Shown here: in pieces, positions 23,483 through 32,103 of the stretch
Numbering within the stretch: position 1 is the stretch's first letter
Layout: each line of letters begins with the position of its first letter
Source: Bacteroidia bacterium
Lineage (GTDB): Bacteria > Bacteroidota > Bacteroidia > B-17B0 > Aurantibacillaceae
DNA: 64,000 nt
NCBI GenBank assembly: GCA_016787705.1
Contig: JAEUTP010000008.1
Location: 372,001-436,000, forward strand
Reading direction: 5' to 3'
Notes under the pieces: generated by a model
Databases searched by the model: none
Told to the model about the DNA's origin: nothing
What the model saw: only the letters and a program-made list of their open reading frames with translations
Position numbers and translations under genes: made by a program

Positions 23483-25696
23483 TTATTTTACAGGTATCGT
23501 CTTCAGATCTCTTTCTGCGTATTGATGATGAGGATCAAGTTTTAATGTTCTGTCCCATGCAAATTTTGCTTTATCATATAATTTAAACTGGTAAAACATG
23601 CCGCCCAAACCGTACCAACCTTCGGCATCGGCCGGTACAACAATAGTACACATTTTATAATTAAGCGCTGCTTCGCGTAAACGCCCTTCATTAAAATCAG
23701 CAGCAGCACGGTTCTTTAATAGATCAGAATAAACCCTGTAATAATTTTGAAGATATGGATTATCCGGATATAAATGCTCGGCCATTTTCCAATAATATAT
23801 TGCATCTCTATCATTATGTAATTTAAAGCTTGCCAAACCCAAATTCAAATAGCCGTTCACATAGCGCGGGTGTAATTCAACCGCATGTTTTAAATACTCT
23901 ACACCTTGATTTAATGCTGCCTTACCGGGATCATGATAACATAAAGTATCATTACCCGGAAAAAGATCAGCTATCTGCTCTGAATCTGAAAGATCTATCA
24001 AACGCGCTCCGGCATTCCCTAATACCAGAACAGAATTGGGAGAGGTTTTTACATCTTTTAAAAATAAGGTCACGTCGTTTTTCCAATCCCAGTTACGCTC
24101 CCATGTTTTGCAGCCACATAAAACCAAAACTATCATCAACATGCTTATCATTAAAGTGCGCTTAACCGTAAATGAAAGTGCCTTTAATTTTTCTAAACCT
24201 GTAAATGCCAGCCAAGCAAGTGCTATGGCAACACCAATGGTGGCATGAAATAAAAATCCTTCACGAAAAAGCGCACCCACAGGAAAAATAAAATTTGTAA
24301 CTAATATTATAAATGTAAAGTAGCATATAATTGCAAAACCCAATACATGACGTTTAACTGATAAAATAATTCCTAATACTAAAAGCGTAAGATTTATTAT
24401 TAAAGAAAATATAAATCCAACATCAGTGAAATGGCTGTATGGAATTTGCGCATAAGAATAATCGCAGGTTAATGTGTTTGGAAAAAACGACAAATGAAGA
24501 TATTTAAGAAGTATAAAGATCTTAGAGGCGAATTGTTCTTCTGGGGAGGCCAATAAAAAAGGATTGTTCAGTATCTCTGTATCAGGTACGCCCGGTGCAA
24601 TTCTTACTGAACTTAAACGCATGACCATATACGCAGCACAAAAAATAAAAAGACTTAAACCTAACATGGCTAAATTAAATGCCTTCGCTTTTTCTTTATC
24701 AAAAACATATAAAGCAAGCGGAATTAAAATAAAAAGCACAATAGCGTATTCTTTAGACATTAAAGCGCAGAAAAAAGAAAAGCCGGCAAGTAAAAGCGGT
24801 AATATTTTTTTTGTATTGATATATTTAAATGAAAATAAAAATGCAAGCGCAATAAATATAACCGAGAAAATATCTTCACGACCCTTTACATTGGCAACAA
24901 TTTCGCTGTGCACCGGGTGGATCAAAAAAATGAGTGCCGCTAAAAAAGCCATATCCTGCTGCTCTTTAAAAATATATTTACTAAATAACAGGTACAATAA
25001 AACACAAGCTAAAATGTAAGTCCAAATATTATTAAAATGTCTTAAGTCAGCACCTTGCACCTGGCAATCCACCTCATTAAATACACCATCCTTGTTAACA
25101 TCTTCGTTCGCGTCATTCTTAAAATTTTTATTGGTATCCCAACAGGTATTACACTCATTTTGCTGCGCTATACCATCTTTATTCAGATCAACAAATTCAT
25201 TAAACTCATAATTTACAATTGCCGTTTCAGTTGGTTGGCTTGCTAATTTTTTTTTGGAAGCAGAAGATGGCAATTCCAATTTTTCGTTATCTAATTTTCC
25301 GTTATGATTAAGATCTTCCACAAACATATAATTACCCGTTCGGTAAGTGCCTATGATTTCCTGTTCAATGGCAAAACTAATTACGGGTAAAGGCCTGTAT
25401 CTTCCTCCCTGCAACTGATCTTCAGCATTCATACGACGGTAAAACGCATCATAAGCATCTTTACTTAAAATATCGCCAATGCCTGCAGCGCCTTTTAAAA
25501 CATAATTATTTTGGTGAATGATAATGCCATCATCCAAAGCATATTCATTATACATGGACGTGCAATAAAAAATAATACCAATTAATACCAATACAAAAAT
25601 TGGTTGCTTTTGATCAAAGAAAGGAAAGTATTTGAATTTTCTTTCTATCCTCTCTATTGGCAATTGTTCTTTGTTGTTAATTTGATTCGCTTGCAT
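23483..25696 (-). CDS. TMTC-like GT-C membrane protein with TPRs and calcium-loop-like insert
   Basis: 737 residues with about ten membrane segments and a C-terminal TPR region. N-terminal features match GT-C/TMTC-type O-mannosyltransferases: the early acidic pair in EYALDDGIII (D55, D56), GRYRPLPVISFAIEQ, and HPVHSEIVANVKGREDIFS. Between the first and second membrane segments, residues ~127-210 hold three or four DxNxDG-type loops (EDLNHNGKLDNE, VDLNKDGIAQQNE, EDVNKDGVFNEVD), which look like calcium-binding EF-hand/dockerin-type loops facing the periplasm. It would glycosylate exported proteins from a lipid-linked sugar. It overlaps the upstream anti-sigma-like gene by 20 bases. Substrate is inferred from the family. 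Confidence 0.75.
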   Translation of the reverse strand: MQANQINNKEQLPIERIERKFKYFPFFDQKQPIFVLVLIGIIFYCTSMYNEYALDDGIIIHQNNYVLKGAAGIGDILSKDAYDAFYRRMNAEDQLQGGRYRPLPVISFAIEQEIIGTYRTGNYMFVEDLNHNGKLDNEKLELPSSASKKKLASQPTETAIVNYEFNEFVDLNKDGIAQQNECNTCWDTNKNFKNDANEDVNKDGVFNEVDCQVQGADLRHFNNIWTYILACVLLYLLFSKYIFKEQQDMAFLAALIFLIHPVHSEIVANVKGREDIFSVIFIALAFLFSFKYINTKKILPLLLAGFSFFCALMSKEYAIVLFILIPLALYVFDKEKAKAFNLAMLGLSLFIFCAAYMVMRLSSVRIAPGVPDTEILNNPFLLASPEEQFASKIFILLKYLHLSFFPNTLTCDYSYAQIPYSHFTDVGFIFSLIINLTLLVLGIILSVKRHVLGFAIICYFTFIILVTNFIFPVGALFREGFLFHATIGVAIALAWLAFTGLEKLKALSFTVKRTLMISMLMIVLVLCGCKTWERNWDWKNDVTLFLKDVKTSPNSVLVLGNAGARLIDLSDSEQIADLFPGNDTLCYHDPGKAALNQGVEYLKHAVELHPRYVNGYLNLGLASFKLHNDRDAIYYWKMAEHLYPDNPYLQNYYRVYSDLLKNRAAADFNEGRLREAALNYKMCTIVVPADAEGWYGLGGMFYQFKLYDKAKFAWDRTLKLDPHHQYAERDLKTIPVK

Positions 25697-26069
25697 AGGT
25701 TCGCTCTTTATTTAATCCAAATGTGCTGATACTAGAAAGTACTGTTGAGTTTTTTGCCGCAGCAAGGTTAGAAACGAGGTCGTTTGAGCGTACTTCGGCA
25801 GTATTAGTTTTTTCTTCCTTATTAAAATACATCATACAGGCGCCTATAATAACAGTAGCAACAACAGCATGGTACAATTTAATTTTAAGGTTAAGAAAAG
25901 CTGCTACTAACGAAAAGAAATCCTCTATCTCACCTTTTTGAGGTTTTTGTCGTGCAATAATTTTTTTACGCGCTGCTTCAACCAATAAAATAGATGGTTG
26001 CTCTACACTCAAATTATCAAGCGACATATTATCGCTTAAAAATTTATTTATCTCTTTATTATCTTCCAT
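25677..26069 (-). CDS. Single-pass membrane protein, putative anti-sigma factor
   Basis: 130 residues. A cytoplasmic N-terminal half (residues 1-60) with a conserved-looking EAARKKIIARQKPQKGEIEDFF patch leads to one membrane helix (~66-82, YHAVVATVIIGACMMYF) and a polar periplasmic tail. No zinc ZAS motif (HxxxCxxC) is seen. It begins one base after the ECF sigma factor stop and overlaps the GT-C gene by 20 bases. That position is the classic place of an anti-sigma factor; the assignment rests on position and topology, not on sequence identity. Confidence 0.55.
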   Translation of the reverse strand: MEDNKEINKFLSDNMSLDNLSVEQPSILLVEAARKKIIARQKPQKGEIEDFFSLVAAFLNLKIKLYHAVVATVIIGACMMYFNKEEKTNTAEVRSNDLVSNLAAAKNSTVLSSISTFGLNKERTYASESN

Positions 26070-26070
26070 T

Positions 26071-26658
26071 TTAATTTAAGGGTTTAAATATTTTTAATTT
26101 TTCTTCTAAAACTTTTATAGTGTAGTATAATCTTGATTTAACACTACCTTCGGGGCAATTTTGTATAAATGCAATTTCTGTTATTGTTTTCTCTTCCTGG
26201 TATTTTAATATAAAAGCTTCTTTTTTTTCTGCCGACAATTCGTTTAAAGCTTCTTCAAGCATTTTTCTAAAAACTGTTGCATCTATTTTTGAAGCGGTAT
26301 TTAAAAAAACAGAATCGTTTATGCTTTCAGTAGTATATTTTATTTCTTCATTACTTTCACTTACAATTTTTTTATGTCTGTAAAAATTTTTACAACTGTT
26401 TGATGCTACAGAAAAGATCCAGGTTTTAAAAGAACGTGTTTTATCAAATTTTTCGGGTGTCTCAGCTATCTTTAAAAACAGATCCTGTAACGCGTCCCGC
26501 GCTAATTCTTTATCAAAATTCAACATGCGGATATAATATCCCAGCAAGCGTTTACTATACCGTAAATAGATCTCATCAAAGGCCAATACATCACCATTGC
26601 TCAAACAGAACATCAATTCTTCATCACTCAGCAAAGCGTACTTACCTGTTTGCGGCAT
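26071..26658 (-). CDS. ECF RNA polymerase sigma factor
   Basis: 195 residues. Region 2 is AFDEIYLRYSKRLLGYYIRM ... DALQDLFLKIAETPEKFD ... SFKTWIFSVASNSCKNFYRHKK, and region 4 is ALNELSAEKKEAFILKYQEE ... GSVKSRLYYTIKVLEEKL. It is the first gene of a run with the anti-sigma-like protein (stop and start separated by one base) and the GT-C protein. It probably drives a regulon that includes its own operon; the promoter region upstream (26659-26817) shows no clear repeat of itself. Such factors respond to envelope stress or nutrient signals; none is evident here. Confidence 0.92.
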   Translation of the reverse strand: MPQTGKYALLSDEELMFCLSNGDVLAFDEIYLRYSKRLLGYYIRMLNFDKELARDALQDLFLKIAETPEKFDKTRSFKTWIFSVASNSCKNFYRHKKIVSESNEEIKYTTESINDSVFLNTASKIDATVFRKMLEEALNELSAEKKEAFILKYQEEKTITEIAFIQNCPEGSVKSRLYYTIKVLEEKLKIFKPLN

Positions 26659-26817
26659 ATAATTTATAAGCTTTTGAGGCCTGCATTAAAACTCATTAAG
26701 TTTCTAATAAGGCTGTACACGCCTCAATAATAAAAGTTCATTTGAAACGGAAAATAATTTTAGAAAGTATTATTTTAGAAAAGAAACAGTACTTTGTTTG
26801 TTGGATTTTAACGCCTT

Positions 26818-27345
26818 TTAACGGCTTGGTTTTAAGATCTCCCACAATACAATACCAATACTAACCGATATATTTAAAGAATGCTTCGTGCCTAACTGAG
26901 GTATCTCAATTACGCCGGCACATGTATCAATAACCTCCTGCTCTACACCATAAACTTCATTGCCAAATACCAAAGCCAATTGTTCACCGCTATTTTTAAA
27001 TTCATTTAAAGCAATACTTTTTGTAGCTTGCTCAACAGCATAACACTTATAGTTTTTTAGTTTAAGGTAATCAATTGCTTCTAAGGTTGATTTAAAATGG
27101 GTCCATCTTACTGATGAAGTAGCTCCTAAAGCTGTTTTTTCTATTTCTTTATTTGGAGGCGTTCCTGTAACACCGCATAAAATAATTTCTTCAATCAAGA
27201 AAGCATCTGCCGTTCTAAAAGCCGAACCAACATTGTTCAAACTTCGCACATTATCCAATATAATAACAACCGGTTGTTTTTGAGCCGCTTTAAATTCATT
27301 GACGCTCAGGCGGTTCAACTCTTCATTCTTTAGTTTTTGGCTCAT
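26818..27345 (-). CDS. TrmH/SpoU family RNA 2'-O-methyltransferase
   Basis: 175 residues, a short stand-alone SpoU/TrmH-type enzyme with the trefoil-knot C-terminal motifs: ILDNVRSLNNVGSAFRTADAF (motif 1), LALVFGNEVYGV (motif 2), and IPQLGTKHSLNISVSIGIVLWE (motif 3). It transfers a methyl group from SAM to a ribose 2'-OH in tRNA or rRNA; the exact nucleotide cannot be told. It is transcribed towards the ECF operon on the minus strand and divergently from the MlaD-like gene. Confidence 0.9.
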   Translation of the reverse strand: MSQKLKNEELNRLSVNEFKAAQKQPVVIILDNVRSLNNVGSAFRTADAFLIEEIILCGVTGTPPNKEIEKTALGATSSVRWTHFKSTLEAIDYLKLKNYKCYAVEQATKSIALNEFKNSGEQLALVFGNEVYGVEQEVIDTCAGVIEIPQLGTKHSLNISVSIGIVLWEILKPSR

Positions 27346-27408
27346 TTTTGACCTGTTTTAATCAATAAAAATACCTATATTTATGCTTTAAAAATAGATA
27401 CTTTTTTT

Positions 27409-28389
27409 GTGAAGGTAAGTAAAGAATTTAAAATAGGACTTGTAGTAGTTTGTGCAATTGCTGCTTTCATTTGGGGCATTAATTTTTTAAAAGGCTCCAA
27501 TATTTTTTCACACAAGTATTATTTATATGCCGTTTATCCAAAGATCGATAATCTAATTCCCGCTAATCCATTATTAATTAACGGCTTTAAAATTGGCCAG
27601 GTAAATGAAATTTCGTTGATACAAAAAAGTGGAAAGACACAGGTGCTTGTTAAATTTTTATTGACTGAAGATGTTAAGATCCCAAAAAACTCCATTGCAA
27701 AAGCAATCAGTTCTGATCTTTTAGGAACAAAAGCTGTTGAAGTTATTTACAGTAACGAAACAGGCATGGTTGAAAGTGGTGATACATTAATTGCCGCATC
27801 GGAAGAAGGCTTTAAGGAATCATTAGATAAACGCATTGCACCTATACAGGCAAAAGCAGAAAACCTGATCAGTAGTATGGATAGTGTAATGACGGTTGTA
27901 AGTTTGATCTTAAATACAAAAACACGCGACAATCTTGAAAAATCGTTTGAAAGTGTTCGCAAAGCCATTTTAACTTTAGAACAAACAGCTTATAAATTAG
28001 ATGATCTTGTTGGATCGGAAAAAGTAAAGATCTCAAGCGTGCTTTCCAATTTAAACCAAATCACCTCTAACCTTAGTAAAAATGGACAAAAGATTGACGC
28101 CATAATTAATAATGTTAGCAGCATGACGGATAGTTTGGCAAAAGCACAATTAAAAGACGCTATTGCCAACGCCGATAAATCCATGAAAGAACTAAATGTG
28201 ATGCTTGCCAAGATTAATGAAGGACAAGGAACTGCGGGTAAATTATTAAAGAACGATTCGTTATATAACAACTTAAATAAATCTTCTGAAGACTTAGATA
28301 AATTATTAAAAGACCTTCGCTTAAATCCTGAACGTTACATACACTTCTCGGTTTTTGGAAGAAAGTCACGCAAACCAGTTAATCCTTAA
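27409..28389 (+). CDS. MlaD-like MCE-domain lipid transport protein
   Basis: 326 residues, GTG start. One N-terminal membrane anchor (residues ~8-25, KIGLVVVCAIAAFIWGINFL) precedes an MCE domain (~36-115, YAVYPKIDNLIPANPLLING and GFKIGQVNEISL) and a long helical C-terminal region typical of MlaD/Mce proteins, ending near KSRKPVNP. MCE proteins form a hexameric ring in the periplasm that carries phospholipids between the membranes. No MlaE permease or MlaF ATPase is in this window, so partners must be encoded elsewhere. The Fe-S gene starts 10 bases after the stop. Confidence 0.88.
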   Translation: MKVSKEFKIGLVVVCAIAAFIWGINFLKGSNIFSHKYYLYAVYPKIDNLIPANPLLINGFKIGQVNEISLIQKSGKTQVLVKFLLTEDVKIPKNSIAKAISSDLLGTKAVEVIYSNETGMVESGDTLIAASEEGFKESLDKRIAPIQAKAENLISSMDSVMTVVSLILNTKTRDNLEKSFESVRKAILTLEQTAYKLDDLVGSEKVKISSVLSNLNQITSNLSKNGQKIDAIINNVSSMTDSLAKAQLKDAIANADKSMKELNVMLAKINEGQGTAGKLLKNDSLYNNLNKSSEDLDKLLKDLRLNPERYIHFSVFGRKSRKPVNP

Positions 28390-28399
28390 GAGAACAAAT

Positions 28400-29725
28400 A
28401 TGATAAGCTCGATCATCTTCGCTTTACTTTTATTGGGGGCATCTGCATATTTTACTATCAATGTAAGAAACATCCGCAGAAATATTCTTTTAGGAAAAGA
28501 TATTCCGCTGGCAGATAATAAAGGTGAACGGTTAAAGACAATGTTACTTGTTGCTTTAGGTCAACAAAAAATGTTCTCGCGCCCTATCCCGGCCATCCTG
28601 CATTTATTTTTATACACTGCATTTATTATCACGCAAATAGAATTGATAGAAATTATCGTTGATGGTATTAGTGGCAGTCATCGTATTTTTAGAGAATCGC
28701 TAGGCGGTTTATATACTTTTGCGATAAGCTTTATTGAAATACTTTCGGTATTAGCCTTTATTGGTACTATTGCTTTTTTAGCAAGAAGAAATTTATTAAA
28801 AGTACCACGTCTCGTGATGAATGAATTGAATGGCTGGCCAAAATTAGACGCCAATTTTATTTTATTGGGCGAGTTAACATTGATCTGTTTTATTTTTATG
28901 ATGAATGGTGCTGATGAAGTTTTATATTCAAAAGGGATATCGCACGCTACCAATTTAAATGATGGTTCATTAGGCTTATCTATAAGCAAGCATATAGGCC
29001 CCTTATTATTTGGCAGCATGTCTGATAACGGTTTGCACCTTGTTGAACGCATTGGTTGGTGGGGGCATATTTTAATTGTATTTGGTTTTTTAAATTACTT
29101 ACCCTTCTCAAAACACTTACACATTGTTTTAGGATTTCCGAACACCTACTTCTCTAACTTAAAACCAAAAGGCGAATTCACAACGCTTGACGCTGTGACG
29201 GATGTTGTGGCTCCTAATTTTGATCCGGCTTATGTAGCAAAAACAGATCCTAATAATCCTGTACGCTTTGGTGTTAAAGATGTACAAGATCTTACCTGGA
29301 AAAATTTAATGGATGCCTACAGCTGCACCGAGTGTGGTAGATGTACCTCGTCTTGCCCGCAAAATATTACAGGCAAAGCATTATCGCCGCGTAAAATTAT
29401 GATGGATACACGCGACAGGTTAGAAGAAGTTGGAAAAAATATTGATAAGAATAAAGGTACGTTCGTAGATGATGGAAAATCATTAATTGGCGATTATATT
29501 AAGCATGAAGAGATCTGGGCATGTAATACTTGCAATGCTTGTGTTCAGGAATGTCCGGTAAATATTGATCCGTTAGCGATTATTGTAGAGATAAGAAGAT
29601 ATTTAGTGATGGAAGAAAGCAATACACGTCCTGAATTAAATAACATGTTTAGCAATATTGAGAATAATGGTGCACCTTGGCAATTTAGCCAGGCAGATCG
29701 CGCTAATTGGGTAAACGAACAGTAG
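28400..29725 (+). CDS. HdrC-like membrane Fe-S protein
   Basis: 441 residues from the ATG at 28400; the frame extends to 28355 but that would overlap the MlaD gene by 35 bases. The N-terminal ~250 residues have about five membrane segments (NarI/DsrM-like cytochrome b fold), followed by two ferredoxin-type 4Fe-4S sites: C309, C312, C315, C319 (CTECGRCTSSCP) and C375, C378, C381, C385 (CNTCNACVQECP). It should carry electrons between a membrane quinone pool and a soluble partner. Its expected HdrB-type partner is two genes downstream; the four-helix-bundle gene lies between them. Confidence 0.88.
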   Translation: MISSIIFALLLLGASAYFTINVRNIRRNILLGKDIPLADNKGERLKTMLLVALGQQKMFSRPIPAILHLFLYTAFIITQIELIEIIVDGISGSHRIFRESLGGLYTFAISFIEILSVLAFIGTIAFLARRNLLKVPRLVMNELNGWPKLDANFILLGELTLICFIFMMNGADEVLYSKGISHATNLNDGSLGLSISKHIGPLLFGSMSDNGLHLVERIGWWGHILIVFGFLNYLPFSKHLHIVLGFPNTYFSNLKPKGEFTTLDAVTDVVAPNFDPAYVAKTDPNNPVRFGVKDVQDLTWKNLMDAYSCTECGRCTSSCPQNITGKALSPRKIMMDTRDRLEEVGKNIDKNKGTFVDDGKSLIGDYIKHEEIWACNTCNACVQECPVNIDPLAIIVEIRRYLVMEESNTRPELNNMFSNIENNGAPWQFSQADRANWVNEQ

Positions 29726-30168
29726 GCAGTATTGAGTTAGCAGTCGGCAGAGTAAAAAGTATAAAGAAAAAATGAGTAGTCAGGGATATAAAGATCTAAT
29801 AGTTTACAAAAAAGCGTATGCCGCTGCTATGGAAATTTTTAAGGAATCCAAAGGTTTTCCAAAAGAGGAAATTTATTCTCTTACAGATCAAATCAGAAGA
29901 TCTTCTCGTTCAGTATGTGCAAATATTGCAGAAGGGTATAGAAAAAGAATTTACCCAAAACACTTCGTTTCAAAATTAAGTGATTCAGATGGCGAATGTG
30001 GAGAAACAATGGTTCACTTAGATTTTGCAAAATATTGCGGTTATCTTTCAGAACAAAAACACAAATTAATAACAGAAGAATATTTACAAGTAGGTAAAAT
30101 GTTAGGAAGTATGATGAATTCACCGGAAAAATTTTCGGTTTCAAAACTGCCAACTGCAACTGCTGACT
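29726..30168. repeat. Imperfect inverted repeat flanking the four-helix-bundle gene
   Basis: The left arm (29726-29750) contains GCAGT and AGCAGTCGGCAG; the right arm (30145-30168) reads on the opposite strand as AGTCAGCAGTTGCAGT followed by TGGCAGTT, giving the same GCAGT units in inverted order. The right arm overlaps the last codons of the gene. The pattern suggests that gene and arms move or were inserted as a unit. It is degenerate, and no second copy is in the window. Confidence 0.45.
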
Positions 30169-30170
30169 AA
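29772..30170 (+). CDS. Four-helix-bundle protein (S23/IVS type)
   Basis: 132 residues with the family start YKDLIVYKKAYAAAMEIFKE, the RRSSRSVCANIAEGYRKR core and CGETMVHLDFA, matching the four-helix-bundle family first known from intervening sequences (IVS) in 23S rRNA genes. Its biochemical role is unclear. It lies between the two Fe-S genes of an otherwise tight operon and is flanked by the inverted arms described separately; its last codons (LPTATAD) are made from the right arm. The arrangement looks like a later insertion into the operon rather than a native member. Confidence 0.85.
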   Translation: MSSQGYKDLIVYKKAYAAAMEIFKESKGFPKEEIYSLTDQIRRSSRSVCANIAEGYRKRIYPKHFVSKLSDSDGECGETMVHLDFAKYCGYLSEQKHKLITEEYLQVGKMLGSMMNSPEKFSVSKLPTATAD

Positions 30171-30182
30171 AAAACTATTTAT

Positions 30183-30971
30183 ATGTCTACAATAAAAGTT
30201 CCAACAATGGCCGAAATGATAGCTGCAGGAGAAACTCCCGAAATTTTATTTTGGGTAGGTTGCAGCGGTAGTTTTGATGATCGCGCAAAAAAAATAACAA
30301 AAGCCATTGTTCGTATTTTAAATCATGTAAATATTAAGTTTGCGATTTTAGGTTCAGAAGAAGGTTGTACCGGCGATCCTGCAAAACGTGCCGGAAACGA
30401 ATTTTTATACCAAATGCAGGCCATGCAAAACATAACTGTTATGAATGGTTACAATGTAAAAAAAATTGTTACGGGCTGCCCGCATTGCTTTAATACCATT
30501 AAAAATGAATATCCTGCTTTGGGCGGAAATTATGAAGTAGTTCATCACACACAATTAGTACAGGAATTAATTGACCAGGGAAAATTAAAAGTGCAGGGCG
30601 GAGAATTTAAAGGCAAGAAAATTGTTTTTCACGACCCTTGTTATTTAGGAAGAGCCAATGATGTTTATGAAGCGCCGCGAAATGTTATTGAAAAACTGGA
30701 CGTTGAATTAGCGGAAATGAAACGCAGTAAAGCAAAAGGCTTATGCTGTGGTGCAGGCGGCGCGCAAATGTTTAAAGAAGCCGAAAAAGGCACAAAAGAG
30801 GTAAATACCGAACGTGCAGAAGAGGCCTTAGCACTAAACCCGGATGTAATTGCAGTTGGCTGTCCGTTTTGTAATACCATGATGACAGATGGCGTAAAAC
30901 ATTTTAATAAAGAAGATAAAACAAAAGTATTAGATGTTGCTGAACTAATTGCAAATGCCAATGACCTTTAA
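30183..30971 (+). CDS. HdrB-like CCG-domain Fe-S protein
   Basis: 262 residues, soluble. Two cysteine-rich (CCG) modules are present: an N-terminal set with GCSGSFDDRA and GSEEGCTGDPA, CPHCFNTIKNEYP, and a C-terminal set with HDPCYLGR, GLCCGAGGAQMF and VGCPFCNTMM. Such domains bind special 4Fe-4S clusters and work with HdrC-like proteins. Its natural partner is the membrane Fe-S protein ending at 29725; the four-helix-bundle gene separates them. The TPR lipoprotein gene overlaps the stop by 11 bases, so transcription is likely continuous. The overall reaction (for example acyl-CoA or lactate-linked electron transfer) is not determined. Confidence 0.9.
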   Translation: MSTIKVPTMAEMIAAGETPEILFWVGCSGSFDDRAKKITKAIVRILNHVNIKFAILGSEEGCTGDPAKRAGNEFLYQMQAMQNITVMNGYNVKKIVTGCPHCFNTIKNEYPALGGNYEVVHHTQLVQELIDQGKLKVQGGEFKGKKIVFHDPCYLGRANDVYEAPRNVIEKLDVELAEMKRSKAKGLCCGAGGAQMFKEAEKGTKEVNTERAEEALALNPDVIAVGCPFCNTMMTDGVKHFNKEDKTKVLDVAELIANANDL

Positions 30972-31998
30972 CCTTAAAAATTATTTTGTATTATTTTTTG
31001 CAATTTTTTTAATTGCTTTTTCTTCTTGTAAAAATAATTCTACCACACAAACTGAAGAAGAAAATAAAACCGCAGATAGTTTAAGCATTAAATTAAATTC
31101 GCCTGAATTAAAAGCTGTGAACGCCGAATTATTAAAAGATCCCGCCAATGCTATTCTATATGTAAAGCGCTCGGGCATTTATGTTAACTTAAAACAATTA
31201 CCGGAAGCCGTTAACGATGCCAAACGCGCCATAAAAATCGATAGTACAAAATCAGAATATTATATGGCATTAATAGATGCGTATTATGCGCAAAACAATA
31301 CACGGTTGGCTAAAGAATCATTGGAGATGGTTGAAAAAAAATTTCCCGATAATCCTGATGCACTTTTAAAATTATCTGAATTATATTTCCTTGTAAGACA
31401 ATATCAAAAAGCAATTGATTACGTTAATAAAGCGCTTAAAATAAATGACCGCTCTGCAAAAGCTTATTACTTAAAAGGAAGTATCTATCGTGAAAGTGGC
31501 GATACAACAAGAGCCGTTTCCAGTTTAGAAACTGCTATTGAACAGGACGGTAAATTTGAAAATGCCTTTATTGATCTTGGTGTAATGTATGCCGCACGTA
31601 AAAATCCAATTGCTTTACAATATTACAATAATGCCTTAAAAATTAATCCGGCTAACGAAAATACAATTTATGCACGGGCAAAATTACTACAGGATATTGG
31701 AAAAATTGATGAAGCTATAATTGAATACAAATCTATTCTTCAAAAAAATAAAAATTGCGAGAATTGCTATTATAATCTTGGCGCTATTTATTTAGAAATA
31801 AAAAAAGATAACAAAACTGCTTTAGAAAATTTTACCAATGCCATAGCTTTAAATCCAAACTCGGTGCAGGCTTATTTTGCAAGAGGCTATACGTATGCAA
31901 AATTAAAAGATAAAGAAAGCGCAAAAGCAGATTACAATATGTGCTTAAAGATCAGACCTGGTTTTGAGGCTGCTATACAGGCTCTAAACGAGCTTTAA
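30961..31998 (+). CDS. TPR repeat lipoprotein
   Basis: 345 residues from the ATG at 30961, which overlaps the HdrB-like stop by 11 bases; four extra upstream codons are in frame but unlikely. The leader ends in the lipobox FLIAFSSCKN, so the mature protein is lipidated. The rest consists of seven or eight TPR units (for example PEAVNDAKRAIKIDSTKSEY, AYYLKGSIYRESGDTTRA, AYFARGYTYAKLKDKESAKA). It most likely scaffolds envelope protein complexes. No enzymatic domain is present. Confidence 0.88.
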   Translation: MTFNLKNYFVLFFAIFLIAFSSCKNNSTTQTEEENKTADSLSIKLNSPELKAVNAELLKDPANAILYVKRSGIYVNLKQLPEAVNDAKRAIKIDSTKSEYYMALIDAYYAQNNTRLAKESLEMVEKKFPDNPDALLKLSELYFLVRQYQKAIDYVNKALKINDRSAKAYYLKGSIYRESGDTTRAVSSLETAIEQDGKFENAFIDLGVMYAARKNPIALQYYNNALKINPANENTIYARAKLLQDIGKIDEAIIEYKSILQKNKNCENCYYNLGAIYLEIKKDNKTALENFTNAIALNPNSVQAYFARGYTYAKLKDKESAKADYNMCLKIRPGFEAAIQALNEL

Positions 31999-32103
31999 AG
32001 GCTGTTTTCTTCATTTTTTAGCTTAACCACAGGTATTTCTTGACCAAAAAATTTCGGTTTCAACATTAAAATTTTATATTTATAGGATATTCCTTAAATG
32101 TAA

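Noticed and set aside
28355-28399. Upstream extension of the HdrC-like gene
   Set aside because: It overlaps the MlaD-like gene, and the ATG at 28400 gives the expected first membrane helix.
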